Source of the DNA: Acidimicrobiaceae bacterium
Lineage (GTDB): Bacteria > Actinomycetota > Acidimicrobiia > Acidimicrobiales > Ilumatobacteraceae
Length of the DNA: 43,155 bases
Direction: 5' to 3'
NCBI GenBank assembly: GCA_947467375.1
Contig: CANIHL010000006.1
Span: 1 to 43,155, forward strand
Shown here: piece after piece, positions 8,686 through 17,021 of the stretch
Layout of the letters: each line of letters opens with the position of its first letter
Numbering within the stretch: position 1 is the first letter of the stretch
The notes under the pieces: model-generated
What the model saw: only the letters and a program-made list of their open reading frames with translations
Told to the model about the DNA's origin: nothing
The model's database searches: none
Translations under genes and position numbers: made by a program

Positions 8686-9676
8686 CGGTTCTTCTATTCT
8701 CATCACCGGCGGCACGGGTTCATTCGGGCACACCTTTGTTCCGATGACGCTCGAAAAGTACAACCCCCGCCGACTGGTCATTTTTTCTCGTGATGAAATG
8801 AAACATTGGGAAATGGCAAAGGATTACGCGAACGATGAACGAGTTCGCTTCTTCGTTGGAGACGTGCGCGACAAGGACAGGTTGTCACGGGCTCTAAAGG
8901 GAATTGATTACGTCGTTCACGCAGCCGCTACCAAGATTGTTCCAACTGCCGAGTACAACCCGTTTGAATGCGTGAAAACCAATGTCATTGGCGCGATGAA
9001 CTTGATTGATGCATGTATCGATCAAGGCGTAAAACGCGTCGTTGCCCTTTCTACCGATAAGGCAAGCAGCCCAATCAACTTGTATGGCGCAACAAAGCTC
9101 ACCTCCGACAAATTGTTTGTTGCAGGAAATTCCTATGCAGGAAAAGACGACACTCGTTTTGCGGTAGTGCGTTATGGCAACGTCATGGGGTCACGTGGGT
9201 CAATCATCCCATTTCTTTTGTCAATTGCCGATAGTCCATCGGTGCCAATTACCGATGAGCGCATGACACGCTTCATGATCACCCTTGAACAAGGTGTTGA
9301 ATTAGTTTGGAAAGCTTTTGATGACATGAGTGGCGGCGAAATTTACGTTAAAAAAATTCCTTCAATGAAAATTACCGATGTTGCTAGTGCGGCTGCACCA
9401 AAAGCAAAACATGAGTTAGTGGGTATTCGTCCAGGAGAGAAACTGCACGAACAGATGATTAGCCCAGACGATGCCCCTCACACATACTCATACGGTGATT
9501 ACTTCAAGATCCTCCCAGCCATCCACAACTGGAGTTCGGATGCAGGACGAATCGGTGATGGAGTGCCGGTAGGCGAAGGATTCGACTATTCATCAGACAA
9601 CAACACCGAATGGATGTCTGTAGAAGAGCTGCAGAAATGGATTGCGGCGAACAAGGCGAAAATCGGTTCGTTTTAG
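8678..9676 (+). CDS. pseB: UDP-GlcNAc 4,6-dehydratase/5-epimerase (PseB-like)
   Basis: The 332-aa extended SDR is predicted to convert UDP-GlcNAc to a UDP-4-keto-6-deoxy-L-arabino-hexulose, the first step to pseudaminic-type sugars. Motifs are ILITGGTGSFG (NAD site), VIFSRDEMKHWEMA, FFVGDVRDKDRLSRAL, AEYNPFECVKTNVIGAMN, ALSTDKASSPINLYGATK (catalytic Thr-Asp-Lys and YxxxK) and VVRYGNVMGSRGS. These match PseB/FlaA1 rather than the membrane-anchored PglF type, because no transmembrane helices are present. The start is a GTG with GAGGGG at 8665-8670, seven bases upstream, overlapping the previous stop. A Thr replaces the usual Met/Leu in AAATKIVPTAEYNP, which may or may not affect specificity. 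Confidence 0.9.
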   Translation: MLSGSSILITGGTGSFGHTFVPMTLEKYNPRRLVIFSRDEMKHWEMAKDYANDERVRFFVGDVRDKDRLSRALKGIDYVVHAAATKIVPTAEYNPFECVKTNVIGAMNLIDACIDQGVKRVVALSTDKASSPINLYGATKLTSDKLFVAGNSYAGKDDTRFAVVRYGNVMGSRGSIIPFLLSIADSPSVPITDERMTRFMITLEQGVELVWKAFDDMSGGEIYVKKIPSMKITDVASAAAPKAKHELVGIRPGEKLHEQMISPDDAPHTYSYGDYFKILPAIHNWSSDAGRIGDGVPVGEGFDYSSDNNTEWMSVEELQKWIAANKAKIGSF

Positions 9677-9680
9677 CAAC

Positions 9681-10847
9681 ATGGTCATCCCCTACGCGCG
9701 TCAGTCAATTAGCGAACAGGACTTAAACGCGGTTGCGGAAGTTCTTCAATCCGACTATTTGACTCAAGGTCCGGTAGTTCCTGCATTTGAAGATGCAGTT
9801 GCACAACTTGTTGGCGCAAAATATGCAGTTGCTGGAAACAGCGCTACATCAATGTTGCATCTTGCCTGTCTTGCATTGGGCGTGACCACAGGAGATCTCG
9901 TGTGGACCTCCCCGAACTCCTTTGTTGCTAGTGCGAACTGCGCTCTCTACTGCGGTGCCGAAATCGACTTTGTCGACATCGACAGTGAAACCTTCAATAT
10001 GAGCGCGACTGCGCTAGCAGCCAAACTCGAACTTGCAAAGAAATCAAACCGATTGCCTAAAGTAATTATCCCCGTTCACATGGGCGGACAATCCTGCGAC
10101 ATGCAATCAATTGGATCGCTTGCACGGCAATACGACATCAAAATCATTGAAGATGCTTCACACGCCATTGGTGGGACGTATAACTCCCAAAGAATTGGAA
10201 ACTGTGCACACAGTGACATCACCATTTTTAGTTTCCACCCCGTAAAAATCATTACGTCTGGAGAAGGCGGAATGGCCACTACCCAGGACGAAGGTTTGGC
10301 GCACGACATGCGCATGTTGCGTAGCCATGGAATTACACGTGATGAATCTGAGTTTGAATTCACTAATGACGGACCTTGGTATTACGAGCAACAAGAACTT
10401 GGGCTTAACTATCGATTGACCGACATTGCTGCTGCATTGGGTTTAAGCCAATTGCAAAGAATTGATTCGTTCATCCAGCAACGTAACTCGATTGCCGCTC
10501 GTTACAACGAAGCATTTGCATCAACGCTTGTAGCAGCTCCACATATCGCTTCGAATTCCGTCTCAGCGTTTCATCTGTACATCGCACGATGCGACTTTGA
10601 AAACCTGAAGGTCACCCGAGTTCAGCTATTCCAAAAGATGAAGGACATGGGCGTGTTGCTCAACCTTCATTACATTCCCATCTATCGCCAGCCATACTTT
10701 GCAAAGATGGGTTTTGATCGAAAAACATTCCCAAATGCAGAGCGCTATTACGCACAGGCTTTCAGCATCCCGATGTATGCAGACCTAACCGAAACCGATC
10801 AAAACACGGTGATATCTAGCCTTTTGAATGCGCTTTCAACCCAATAG
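9681..10847 (+). CDS. pseC: UDP-4-keto-6-deoxy-sugar aminotransferase (PseC-like, DegT fold)
   Basis: The product is 388 aa from the ATG at 9681, four bases after pseB. An upstream ATG at 9642 would overlap pseB and adds residues without family similarity. This PLP-dependent DegT/DnrJ/EryC1 enzyme should transfer an amino group to C4 of the PseB product. It has SDYLTQGPVVPAFEDAVA at the N-terminus, TSPNSFVASANCALYCGAEI, VIIPVHMGGQSCDM, EDASHAIGG and the catalytic lysine in FSFHPVKIITSGEGGMA. LNYRLTDIAAALGLSQL and LLNLHYIPIYRQPYF also fit PseC. The partners PseH (acetyltransferase) and PseG (nucleotidase) are not seen nearby. Confidence 0.9.
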   Translation: MVIPYARQSISEQDLNAVAEVLQSDYLTQGPVVPAFEDAVAQLVGAKYAVAGNSATSMLHLACLALGVTTGDLVWTSPNSFVASANCALYCGAEIDFVDIDSETFNMSATALAAKLELAKKSNRLPKVIIPVHMGGQSCDMQSIGSLARQYDIKIIEDASHAIGGTYNSQRIGNCAHSDITIFSFHPVKIITSGEGGMATTQDEGLAHDMRMLRSHGITRDESEFEFTNDGPWYYEQQELGLNYRLTDIAAALGLSQLQRIDSFIQQRNSIAARYNEAFASTLVAAPHIASNSVSAFHLYIARCDFENLKVTRVQLFQKMKDMGVLLNLHYIPIYRQPYFAKMGFDRKTFPNAERYYAQAFSIPMYADLTETDQNTVISSLLNALSTQ

Positions 10848-10853
10848 GGTTGA
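10836..10853 (+). other. Perfect 7-bp hairpin across the pseC stop
   Basis: TCAACCC, loop AATA, GGGTTGA forms a perfect 7-bp stem that includes the pseC stop codon and ends 6 bases before the ATG of the next gene. No T-run follows, so it is not a standard intrinsic terminator. It could modulate coupling between the two genes, or be chance. Confidence 0.35.
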
Positions 10854-10859
10854 GGGCTA

Positions 10860-11723
10860 ATGAATCGAATTGTGCTCGGTGGAGCCCAACTTGGTCTCCC
10901 GTATGGAATTTTGAACGGTGGAGAGACACTCAGTCGCGAAGAAGTTGCATGCATTCTTGACACTGCAGCCGCTCATGGGATTGATGCAATTGATACAGCA
11001 ATCGCCTATGGCCAGTCGGAATCAGTAATTGGAGAGACTGCACAAAATCGATTCAAAATCATCTCAAAACTGCCTCCGATTCCACTAGATGTGTCCAATG
11101 TTTCTCAATGGGTGCGGACACAAGTAGATGCATCGCTCTCCCGATTGAAATGCACATCGTTGGATGCACTCCTACTCCATCGCTCACAGGATCTGACCGA
11201 TGCCCATGGCGCCGAACTGTATGCCGCAATAAATTCCCTAAAGGTTGAAAAAATCATTCAACGTTTTGGTGTTTCTATTTACACACCGGACGAACTCAAT
11301 GGCATTATCGAAACATTCGATATTGATGTGGTGCAAGCACCTTTGAATGTGTTTGACCGCAGAATTCTTGGAGTCATTGATCAGCTAACAGCGCTAAACA
11401 TTGAGGTGCATGTTCGATCGGTATTCCTACAAGGTGTTCTCATCGCCAAGCCCGAAAATCGACCTCAAAGATTTCAGCCATGGTCTGATCATTTCGCGCG
11501 GTTTGACGAATGGGTGCTTTCCTCAGGGGTATCAGCAATGGCATGTTGTCTGGGATTTGCTCTCCAGCAGTCAGGTGTTGCGAAGTTGGTAATTGGAACT
11601 ACCAGCCCAGAATCGCTCACTGAAATCATGACTTCTATTCCAAACATGAAGTTGGAAGTACCAGCAGACCTACAGTCTTCAAGTGAACAATTGATTGATC
11701 CACGAGTCTGGAGTGTTGCATGA
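10860..11723 (+). CDS. Aldo/keto reductase of the glycan locus
   Basis: The 287-aa product has the aldo/keto reductase opening IVLGGAQLGLPYGI. It has the catalytic Asp and Tyr in AIDTAIAYGQSESVIG, the Lys in FKIISKLPP and the His-containing strand LDALLLHRS. Later come FGVSIYTPDEL and a C-terminal NADPH-binding segment VAKLVIGTTSPESLTEI. It is slightly shorter than typical 310-330 aa members, as is common for the variants found in nonulosonate and flagellin-glycan clusters. It presumably reduces or oxidises an intermediate of the PseB/PseC branch; the exact substrate cannot be read from sequence. GAGGG precedes the ATG, and the stop overlaps the next ATG (ATGA). Confidence 0.85.
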   Translation: MNRIVLGGAQLGLPYGILNGGETLSREEVACILDTAAAHGIDAIDTAIAYGQSESVIGETAQNRFKIISKLPPIPLDVSNVSQWVRTQVDASLSRLKCTSLDALLLHRSQDLTDAHGAELYAAINSLKVEKIIQRFGVSIYTPDELNGIIETFDIDVVQAPLNVFDRRILGVIDQLTALNIEVHVRSVFLQGVLIAKPENRPQRFQPWSDHFARFDEWVLSSGVSAMACCLGFALQQSGVAKLVIGTTSPESLTEIMTSIPNMKLEVPADLQSSSEQLIDPRVWSVA

Positions 11724-13747
11724 AGATCGTTGCAATAGTTCAAGCCCGACTCGGATCAACACGTTTACCCAACAAGGTCCTCGCCCCAATTGGAGATGTT
11801 CCACTCATCGAGTTTTTACTTGGTCGCATATCGAAGTCTGAGCGTATTTCCAAAATCGTTTTGGCTACTTCAACTAACGAAATTAATAATCAACTTGCCG
11901 CGGTGGTTGAAAATTTGGGATATCAAGTCATCCGCGGATCCGAAAACGATGTTCTTCAACGTTACGTCGATGCCGCAAAGGCAACAAACGCAGACGTCGT
12001 CATCCGCATCACGGGTGACTGCCCGTTTGTCGATCCGCAGCTGGTCGACGAAATGCTTGAAGATTTCATTTCTTCAAATATCGACTACCTGTCGAACACT
12101 GATCCACCTACATTTCCAGACGGCTTTGACATTGAGATATTTAAAGCAAGTGCACTATTGCGATCTGCAGAAATTGCAACTTCACTTTTTGAACGCGAAC
12201 ATGTAACCCCATGTCTGCGCACCAATCCCCTATTTACGCACTCGAATAAGACTGCTGGCGTTGATTCGTCCCATCTTCGCCTAACTGTCGACGAGCAACG
12301 AGATCTAGACGTAATTCGCGGCATTGCAAGCCACTTTGCACCTCGAACCGATTTTTCATTATCCGAAATTCTTGGTGTGATAACCACCAATCCACACCTT
12401 ATTACTGGCAATCTTGGTATTGAGCGAAACGAAGGCGCAACTATGAACTCAGGTCAAAAACTTTGGAAACGTGCACAACACGTAATCCCCGGCGGAAATA
12501 TGTTGCTCTCAAAACGCCCCGATCAATTTTTGCCAGAACATTGGCCAGCATATTTTTCAAAAGCACACGGCTGCATGGTTTGGGATCTTGACGACAATGC
12601 ACTCACCGATATGTCGATCATGGGCATTGGCACCAATTCTCTTGGTTACGGTCACCCAGAAGTTGATGCTGCGGTTGCACAGACTGTTCGCGATGGCAAT
12701 ATGAGCACGCTCAACTGCCCTGAAGAGGTGTACCTGGCCGAACGGCTAGTAGCGATGCATCCATGGGCCGAAATGGCAAGATTTGCTCGTACTGGCGGAG
12801 AGGCCAACGCTATTGCAATTCGTATCGCTCGCGCTGCAACTGGAAAATCGAAAGTTGCAATCTGTGGATACCACGGATGGCATGACTGGTACTTGGCTGC
12901 AAACCTTGGTACTGAAAACACCCTGGCTGGGCATTTGCTCCCAGGCCTTGAGCCAAATGGCGTACCCGAAAATCTTCGTGGTTCAGTCCTCACATTTAAC
13001 TACAACCGAATTGACGAACTTGAAGCGCTTATCTCAACGAATGAGTTAGGCGCAATCATGATGGAAGTTTCACGAAACTTTGGCCCGGAAGATGACTTCT
13101 TGCAGAAGGTTCGTGGCCTTGCTACCAAACACGGAATTGTGTTGATGTTCGATGAATGCACTTCTGGTTTCAGACAAACTTTCGGTGGACTCCACAAGAT
13201 GTACGGCGTAGAGCCAGACATGGCAATGTTTGGCAAAGCATTAGGCAATGGATACGCAATCACCGCAGTTCTCGGTAAGCGCTCCGTCATGGAGGCTGCA
13301 CAAAACACGTTCATCAGCAGCACATTCTGGACTGAGCGGATTGGGCCGACTGCTGCTCTTGCGACACTTGATGTAATGGAACAAACAAAATCTTGGGAAA
13401 TCATTACCAAGATGGGCGTTTACATCACCGAACAATGGCAATCGATTGCTAAATCAACCGGAATTGCTATTAAAACCAGTGGGCTACCTGCACTGACTTC
13501 CTTTTCAGTTGACTCAAAGTTCGCACTTGAATACAAAACGCTTATTACGCAAGAGATGCTGAAAAAGTCATACCTCGCTAGCACGAGTGTTTACGTCGCA
13601 ACAGTTCACACAAAAGAAATTGTTGACCGTTTTTTTACCGAACTAGAGCCAGTATTTGCATTAATCAAAGAATGCGAAGACGGCCGTGACGTAAGTGCTC
13701 TTCTTGACGGTCCGACCTGTAGCTCGGGCTTCAAGCGATTGAATTAA
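11720..13747 (+). CDS. Fusion: SpsF-type cytidylyltransferase + class-III aminotransferase
   Basis: The product is 675 aa. Residues 1 to about 240 are a SpsF/PseF-type cytidylyltransferase: VAIVQARLGSTRLPNKVLAP, RGSENDVLQRYVDAA, RITGDCPFVDPQL and the conserved HLRLTVDEQRDLDVI near its end. Residues about 242-675 are a PLP class-III aminotransferase of the glutamate-1-semialdehyde aminomutase type. That half shows SLGYGHPEVDAAV, RTGGEANAIAIRIARAATGK, GYHGWHDWY, DECTSGFR and the Schiff-base lysine in FGKALGNGYA (about K506). Each half has full domain length. An ATG at 12443 (residue 242) has GAAGG seven bases upstream, so a separate aminotransferase could also be made. The protein probably performs transamination and CMP activation of a nonulosonate or its precursor, which is inferred from domains and neighbours. 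Confidence 0.88.
   Translation: MKIVAIVQARLGSTRLPNKVLAPIGDVPLIEFLLGRISKSERISKIVLATSTNEINNQLAAVVENLGYQVIRGSENDVLQRYVDAAKATNADVVIRITGDCPFVDPQLVDEMLEDFISSNIDYLSNTDPPTFPDGFDIEIFKASALLRSAEIATSLFEREHVTPCLRTNPLFTHSNKTAGVDSSHLRLTVDEQRDLDVIRGIASHFAPRTDFSLSEILGVITTNPHLITGNLGIERNEGATMNSGQKLWKRAQHVIPGGNMLLSKRPDQFLPEHWPAYFSKAHGCMVWDLDDNALTDMSIMGIGTNSLGYGHPEVDAAVAQTVRDGNMSTLNCPEEVYLAERLVAMHPWAEMARFARTGGEANAIAIRIARAATGKSKVAICGYHGWHDWYLAANLGTENTLAGHLLPGLEPNGVPENLRGSVLTFNYNRIDELEALISTNELGAIMMEVSRNFGPEDDFLQKVRGLATKHGIVLMFDECTSGFRQTFGGLHKMYGVEPDMAMFGKALGNGYAITAVLGKRSVMEAAQNTFISSTFWTERIGPTAALATLDVMEQTKSWEIITKMGVYITEQWQSIAKSTGIAIKTSGLPALTSFSVDSKFALEYKTLITQEMLKKSYLASTSVYVATVHTKEIVDRFFTELEPVFALIKECEDGRDVSALLDGPTCSSGFKRLN
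12431..12445 (+). promoter_or_regulatory. Possible internal ribosome binding site and start for the aminotransferase half
   Basis: GAAGG at 12431-12435 is followed by 7 bases and an in-frame ATG at 12443, exactly where the aminotransferase domain begins. The spacing is optimal for initiation. It may be functional internal initiation or a relic of the fusion of two genes. Confidence 0.35.
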
Positions 13748-13759
13748 GGATCACTGTCG

Positions 13760-15277
13760 TTGATTGATTCCAAGTCTGAATGGTTCGATGAAACCAACGT
13801 TGTGTTTCAACAGGTTTTAGACCAGGTTGCATTGAATCTCAATGAGATTCATTCTGTTGATTACAGCACTAGGTACTGGAACATTTTTGTCGGTCCATGG
13901 CTTCAGCAGTTTGTTGACATGGTCATGTTTCGCATATTCGACATTGAGAGAAATACCAATATCCCGATTACAGATTTAGAATATTCTCCGGCAAATTCGC
14001 TGAAGCAATTTCATCAGTACTCAAAATTGCCAAGCTTTATTGAACGGTTGCATTGCGAAACCTTGTTTCATCTCCAAAGCAACAAAAATTCAAGCGCTAT
14101 TCAGAAAACTGCCCCTGATAAATCACCAATAACTTTGCCTCACCGCAGACTCGGTCGGAGCTTCGTATCAGCTACCTACTTACCGCGTAAATCAGAGGCG
14201 ATCCTCCAGTTGCGGTTGGGTCGTCTACCTCGTCGTATCAAGGTTCAAAATGTCCCTGTGTCTATGGGTGTTTCCGACCTTCGACATCTACTCAGCAATA
14301 TAAATGGTGAAAAATCAGTTCGAGCTCAAACAATTATTGCTCTTCTTCCGAAATACATGCCTTGCATCTATGTTGAGCATTACATCGATCTCATGCGGAC
14401 CCAAAAACCTTGGAATTCCAAGCGATACCCAAAAGTTATTTTTACGGCGAATCGACACTTATATGACGATGTCTTCAACTATTGGGCAGCACAGGCAGCA
14501 GAAGTGGGTTGCCAAATAGTTCTGGCGCAACACGGCGGACAATTTGGAATCTCTGAATTTCCTTCATTTTCCGAGAGACATGAACTTGAGATTTCTAATC
14601 GATATCTAACGTGGGGATGGGAGTCATCGGATAATTGCTACCCAGGGTTTGCACTCACCGTTAACAGCGCCCAAAAAATCAAGTCTCAAAAATCGGGCAA
14701 TTTGCTTGTAGTAACTGATGAACTCTGGAAATACCCAAGATCTGTTTTTACTGACCTAAGTGATAACTCTGGATACCTTGAACATCTCGGCAATACCATT
14801 TCATTCCTTCACCCAGATATCAAGGCAGAAGTCTTATTGCGGATACATCATGCAGAAGATCAGTCTGGTGCACCGCAACGAGATTGGTGGATTAAAAACT
14901 TTCCAGGGATTACTCATGACAATGCGAATCTGCCGTTTATGGAAATGCTTTCCAAAAGTCGCTTGGTGCTTATCGCACATAACGGAACATCAATTCCTGA
15001 ATCACTTGCGTTAAACGCGCCGACAATTATCACGTGGAGTGACTCATACATGAAGGTCAGGGAGAGCGCAGAGGCGATTTTTGAAGCCTTGGAAAAAGTT
15101 GGAATATTCCATCGCACACCGGAATCAGCGGCTTCGTTTATTAACTCCATTTGGGGCGATGTCGATGGATGGTGGAATTCACCCACAACAATTGATGCCC
15201 GTAAACAATTCACTGCTCAATACGCACGAACTGTTTCAAGCCCCGTTCGGTTCTTGGCGAAAACATTGCAATTCTGA
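13760..15277 (+). CDS. LIC12162-like putative transferase
   Basis: The product is 505 aa from a TTG at 13760, supported by AAGGA about ten bases upstream. The N-terminal region has the pattern of the LIC12162 family of surface-polysaccharide proteins: LNEIHSVDYSTRYWNIFVGP followed by WLQQFVDM. Further on are KVIFTANRHLYDDVFNYWAA, CQIVLAQHGGQFG and a C-terminal nucleotide-sugar-like segment with LPFMEMLSKSRLVLIAHNGT and SIPESLALNAPTIITW. The late part resembles the C-terminal Rossmann half of GT-B transferases. No membrane helices are seen. The family is known from Leptospira-type O-antigen loci and is annotated only as a putative transferase. Base composition looks more A/T-rich than the flanking metabolic genes. 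I infer a role in attaching an unusual sugar. Confidence 0.72.
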   Translation: MIDSKSEWFDETNVVFQQVLDQVALNLNEIHSVDYSTRYWNIFVGPWLQQFVDMVMFRIFDIERNTNIPITDLEYSPANSLKQFHQYSKLPSFIERLHCETLFHLQSNKNSSAIQKTAPDKSPITLPHRRLGRSFVSATYLPRKSEAILQLRLGRLPRRIKVQNVPVSMGVSDLRHLLSNINGEKSVRAQTIIALLPKYMPCIYVEHYIDLMRTQKPWNSKRYPKVIFTANRHLYDDVFNYWAAQAAEVGCQIVLAQHGGQFGISEFPSFSERHELEISNRYLTWGWESSDNCYPGFALTVNSAQKIKSQKSGNLLVVTDELWKYPRSVFTDLSDNSGYLEHLGNTISFLHPDIKAEVLLRIHHAEDQSGAPQRDWWIKNFPGITHDNANLPFMEMLSKSRLVLIAHNGTSIPESLALNAPTIITWSDSYMKVRESAEAIFEALEKVGIFHRTPESAASFINSIWGDVDGWWNSPTTIDARKQFTAQYARTVSSPVRFLAKTLQF

Positions 15278-15293
15278 ACTACTAAATATCAGA

Positions 15294-15299
15294 TAGGTT
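15294..15299 (+). promoter_or_regulatory. Candidate -10 box inside the glycan locus (2-hydroxyacid dehydrogenase)
   Basis: TAGGTT is followed by 7 bases and a GTG at 15307, the leaderless spacing seen repeatedly in this window. It would give the third sugar block its own promoter. No good -35 is visible. Confidence 0.4.
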
Positions 15300-15306
15300 G
15301 ACCATC

Positions 15307-16233
15307 GTGTCAAAGGTATTGATCACTACTTCTTCGTTCAGTTTGGGCAACTTTGCACAGGCAAAGGCGCTTCACGATGCAGGCATATCTATTGAAATGA
15401 ACCCTCACGGACGACGACTTAGTGAAGACGAAGTTGCCGAACTTGTTGCCAATGACGTGATTGCAATTTTGGCAGGGCTAGAACCACTCACCGATCGCGT
15501 GTTATCGAATGCAAAATCGCTCCGAGTAATCGCTCGATGTGGCACCGGGTTAGACAGCGTTGATTTGGATGCTGCAAGTCGACTCGGTATTGATGTTTTC
15601 AATACTCCAGATGCACCTACCCAGGCGGTAGCCGAACTTACGATTGCGCACATGTTGAATTCATTGCGACATATTTCTGCAACAGATGCAAACATGCGAT
15701 CCGGAAGTTGGACTCCAACAATGGGTTCGCTACTTGCAACGAAAACAATTGGGCTAATCGGCCTTGGACGAATTGGAAATGCGGTTGCCAAACTGGCACA
15801 AGCATTTGGATCGCGTGTCATCGCTTTTGATCCAGTAGTCAGTTCACATAGTTCCGTTGAATTGTTCTCACTTGACGAAGTGCTGCGCCAAGCCGACATT
15901 GTTTCCTTACACGTTCCAATCAATGATCAAACTCATCACATTCTGAATGCACACAACATTTCGCAGATGAAACCTGGATCGATTGTTGTGAATGTTTCGC
16001 GCGGTGGTCTTATTGATGAGTCTGCACTTGAATCGGCATTGAAGTCTCAGCATTTATCTGGTGCGGCACTCGACTGTTTCGAAGACGAGCCTTACACGGG
16101 CCCATTGCTTCAACTTCCCAATGTCCAGGTCACCGCGCATATGGGTTCATACGCACGTGAAACCCGCGACCTTATGGAAGTTGAAGCAAGCACCAACCTG
16201 GTCAATGGACTTCGAAAGCGCGGATTGATCTAA
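15307..16233 (+). CDS. D-isomer-specific 2-hydroxyacid dehydrogenase
   Basis: The product is 308 aa from the GTG at 15307; a TTG nine bases earlier lacks a spaced ribosome site. The NAD-binding motif is TIGLIGLGRIGNAVAKLAQA. The substrate-binding and catalytic region shows IARCGTGLDSVDLDAA, VVNVSRGGLIDESALESAL (catalytic Arg), ALDCFEDEP (Glu) and VTAHMGSYARETRDLM (His). This is the SerA/phosphoglycerate-dehydrogenase-like group without the C-terminal ACT domain. In a locus with two keto-acid cytidylyltransferases it may oxidise or reduce a 2-hydroxy/2-keto acid precursor of a CMP-activated sugar. That role is inferred from context only. Confidence 0.85.
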   Translation: MSKVLITTSSFSLGNFAQAKALHDAGISIEMNPHGRRLSEDEVAELVANDVIAILAGLEPLTDRVLSNAKSLRVIARCGTGLDSVDLDAASRLGIDVFNTPDAPTQAVAELTIAHMLNSLRHISATDANMRSGSWTPTMGSLLATKTIGLIGLGRIGNAVAKLAQAFGSRVIAFDPVVSSHSSVELFSLDEVLRQADIVSLHVPINDQTHHILNAHNISQMKPGSIVVNVSRGGLIDESALESALKSQHLSGAALDCFEDEPYTGPLLQLPNVQVTAHMGSYARETRDLMEVEASTNLVNGLRKRGLI

Positions 16234-16237
16234 CCAA

Positions 16238-16243
16238 TAGACT
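16238..16243 (+). promoter_or_regulatory. Candidate -10 box before second cytidylyltransferase
   Basis: TAGACT is followed by GAGGGC and the ATG at 16250. The 6-base spacing fits a leaderless start, but GAGGG could equally act as a close Shine-Dalgarno on a longer message. Confidence 0.3.
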
Positions 16244-16249
16244 GAGGGC

Positions 16250-16996
16250 ATGATCGCCGCTCTCATGATCGGCCGTGCGGGCAGCACTGGTTTCCCTGGA
16301 AAGAATGTCTCGCTTGTCCTTGGGCGACCGCTTTGCGAGTACCCGCTCATGGCTGCATCGGGTTCCACAAACGTTGACCGAATTTTCATCTCAACTGACT
16401 CGGATCAAATTCGCAAAATCGGCGAAAAGTACAACGCCACACATATTGAACGACCTGCCCATTTAGCCACAAGCACCGCGCTGTCTGATGACGTGTTTGT
16501 GCATGCATTTGGTGTCATTAAAGAGACTTTGGCCGCAGAGGGACACCAGCTCGACTTCCTGGTCTTGTTGTTCGCTAACGCAGCAACGATTAAAACCGAG
16601 TTCATTGATCAGGGCATCGAAATGTTGCGTAACGATCCGAAAATGGATGGTGCAGCAACGACTTCTATCTACAACATGTACAGCCCTTTGCGCGCAAGAA
16701 AAATGGGAGCAGATGGTTACCTCAAGCCTTTCGTTCCATTCGAGGCCATCGGTGATCCTTCAACATTTAATACCAGTCGTGATTCTCAAGGCGATGTGTA
16801 TTACACGGATGGTTCAACCATCGTGATTCGTCCCCGCTCGCTTGAAAACATTTCTGATGGGCTACTTCCTCACAAATGGATGGGACAACACATCGGATCT
16901 ATTCCAAACTGGGGCGGATGCGACGTTGACTATGAGTGGCAAGTACCGATTGTCGAGTTTTGGCTCAAGGCTCACGGTTTTTCGGAAGGTTCGTAA
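16250..16996 (+). CDS. Second NeuA/KdsB-like CMP-sugar cytidylyltransferase
   Basis: The 248-aa product has the cytidylyltransferase opening LMIGRAGSTGFPGKNVSLVL, which fits the GR-GS-GxPGKN consensus. It also has PLCEYPLMAA, IFISTDSD, IERPAHLATSTALSDDVF, FLVLLFANAATI and a C-terminal GGCDVDYEWQVPIVEFWL in the position of the metal-binding Asp segment. It differs clearly from NeuA at 6819 and from the SpsF half at 11720, so it probably activates another acid sugar. LLQPTSP, usual for sialate enzymes, is replaced by LLFANAAT, hinting at a different acceptor. It lies between a 2-hydroxyacid dehydrogenase and a Gfo/Idh/MocA oxidoreductase. Confidence 0.85.
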   Translation: MIAALMIGRAGSTGFPGKNVSLVLGRPLCEYPLMAASGSTNVDRIFISTDSDQIRKIGEKYNATHIERPAHLATSTALSDDVFVHAFGVIKETLAAEGHQLDFLVLLFANAATIKTEFIDQGIEMLRNDPKMDGAATTSIYNMYSPLRARKMGADGYLKPFVPFEAIGDPSTFNTSRDSQGDVYYTDGSTIVIRPRSLENISDGLLPHKWMGQHIGSIPNWGGCDVDYEWQVPIVEFWLKAHGFSEGS

Positions 16997-17011
16997 TAGC
17001 GCATTGCGCTA
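16997..17011 (+). other. Short perfect inverted repeat between cytidylyltransferase and oxidoreductase genes
   Basis: TAGCGC-ATT-GCGCTA lies immediately after the stop of the preceding gene and 10 bases before the next ATG. A 6-bp stem with a 3-base loop and no T-run is weak as a terminator. It may be chance or a small message-processing hairpin. Confidence 0.25.
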
Positions 17012-17021
17012 AAGGCTGCAC

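Noticed and set aside
15405-15923. A minus-strand frame of 172 codons within the 2-hydroxyacid dehydrogenase gene
   Set aside because: No motif, and the plus strand carries all NAD-binding and catalytic motifs; shadow frame.
16997-17011. Short hairpin as an intrinsic terminator
   Set aside because: The stem is only 6 bp and no T-run follows; transcription probably continues into the next gene.
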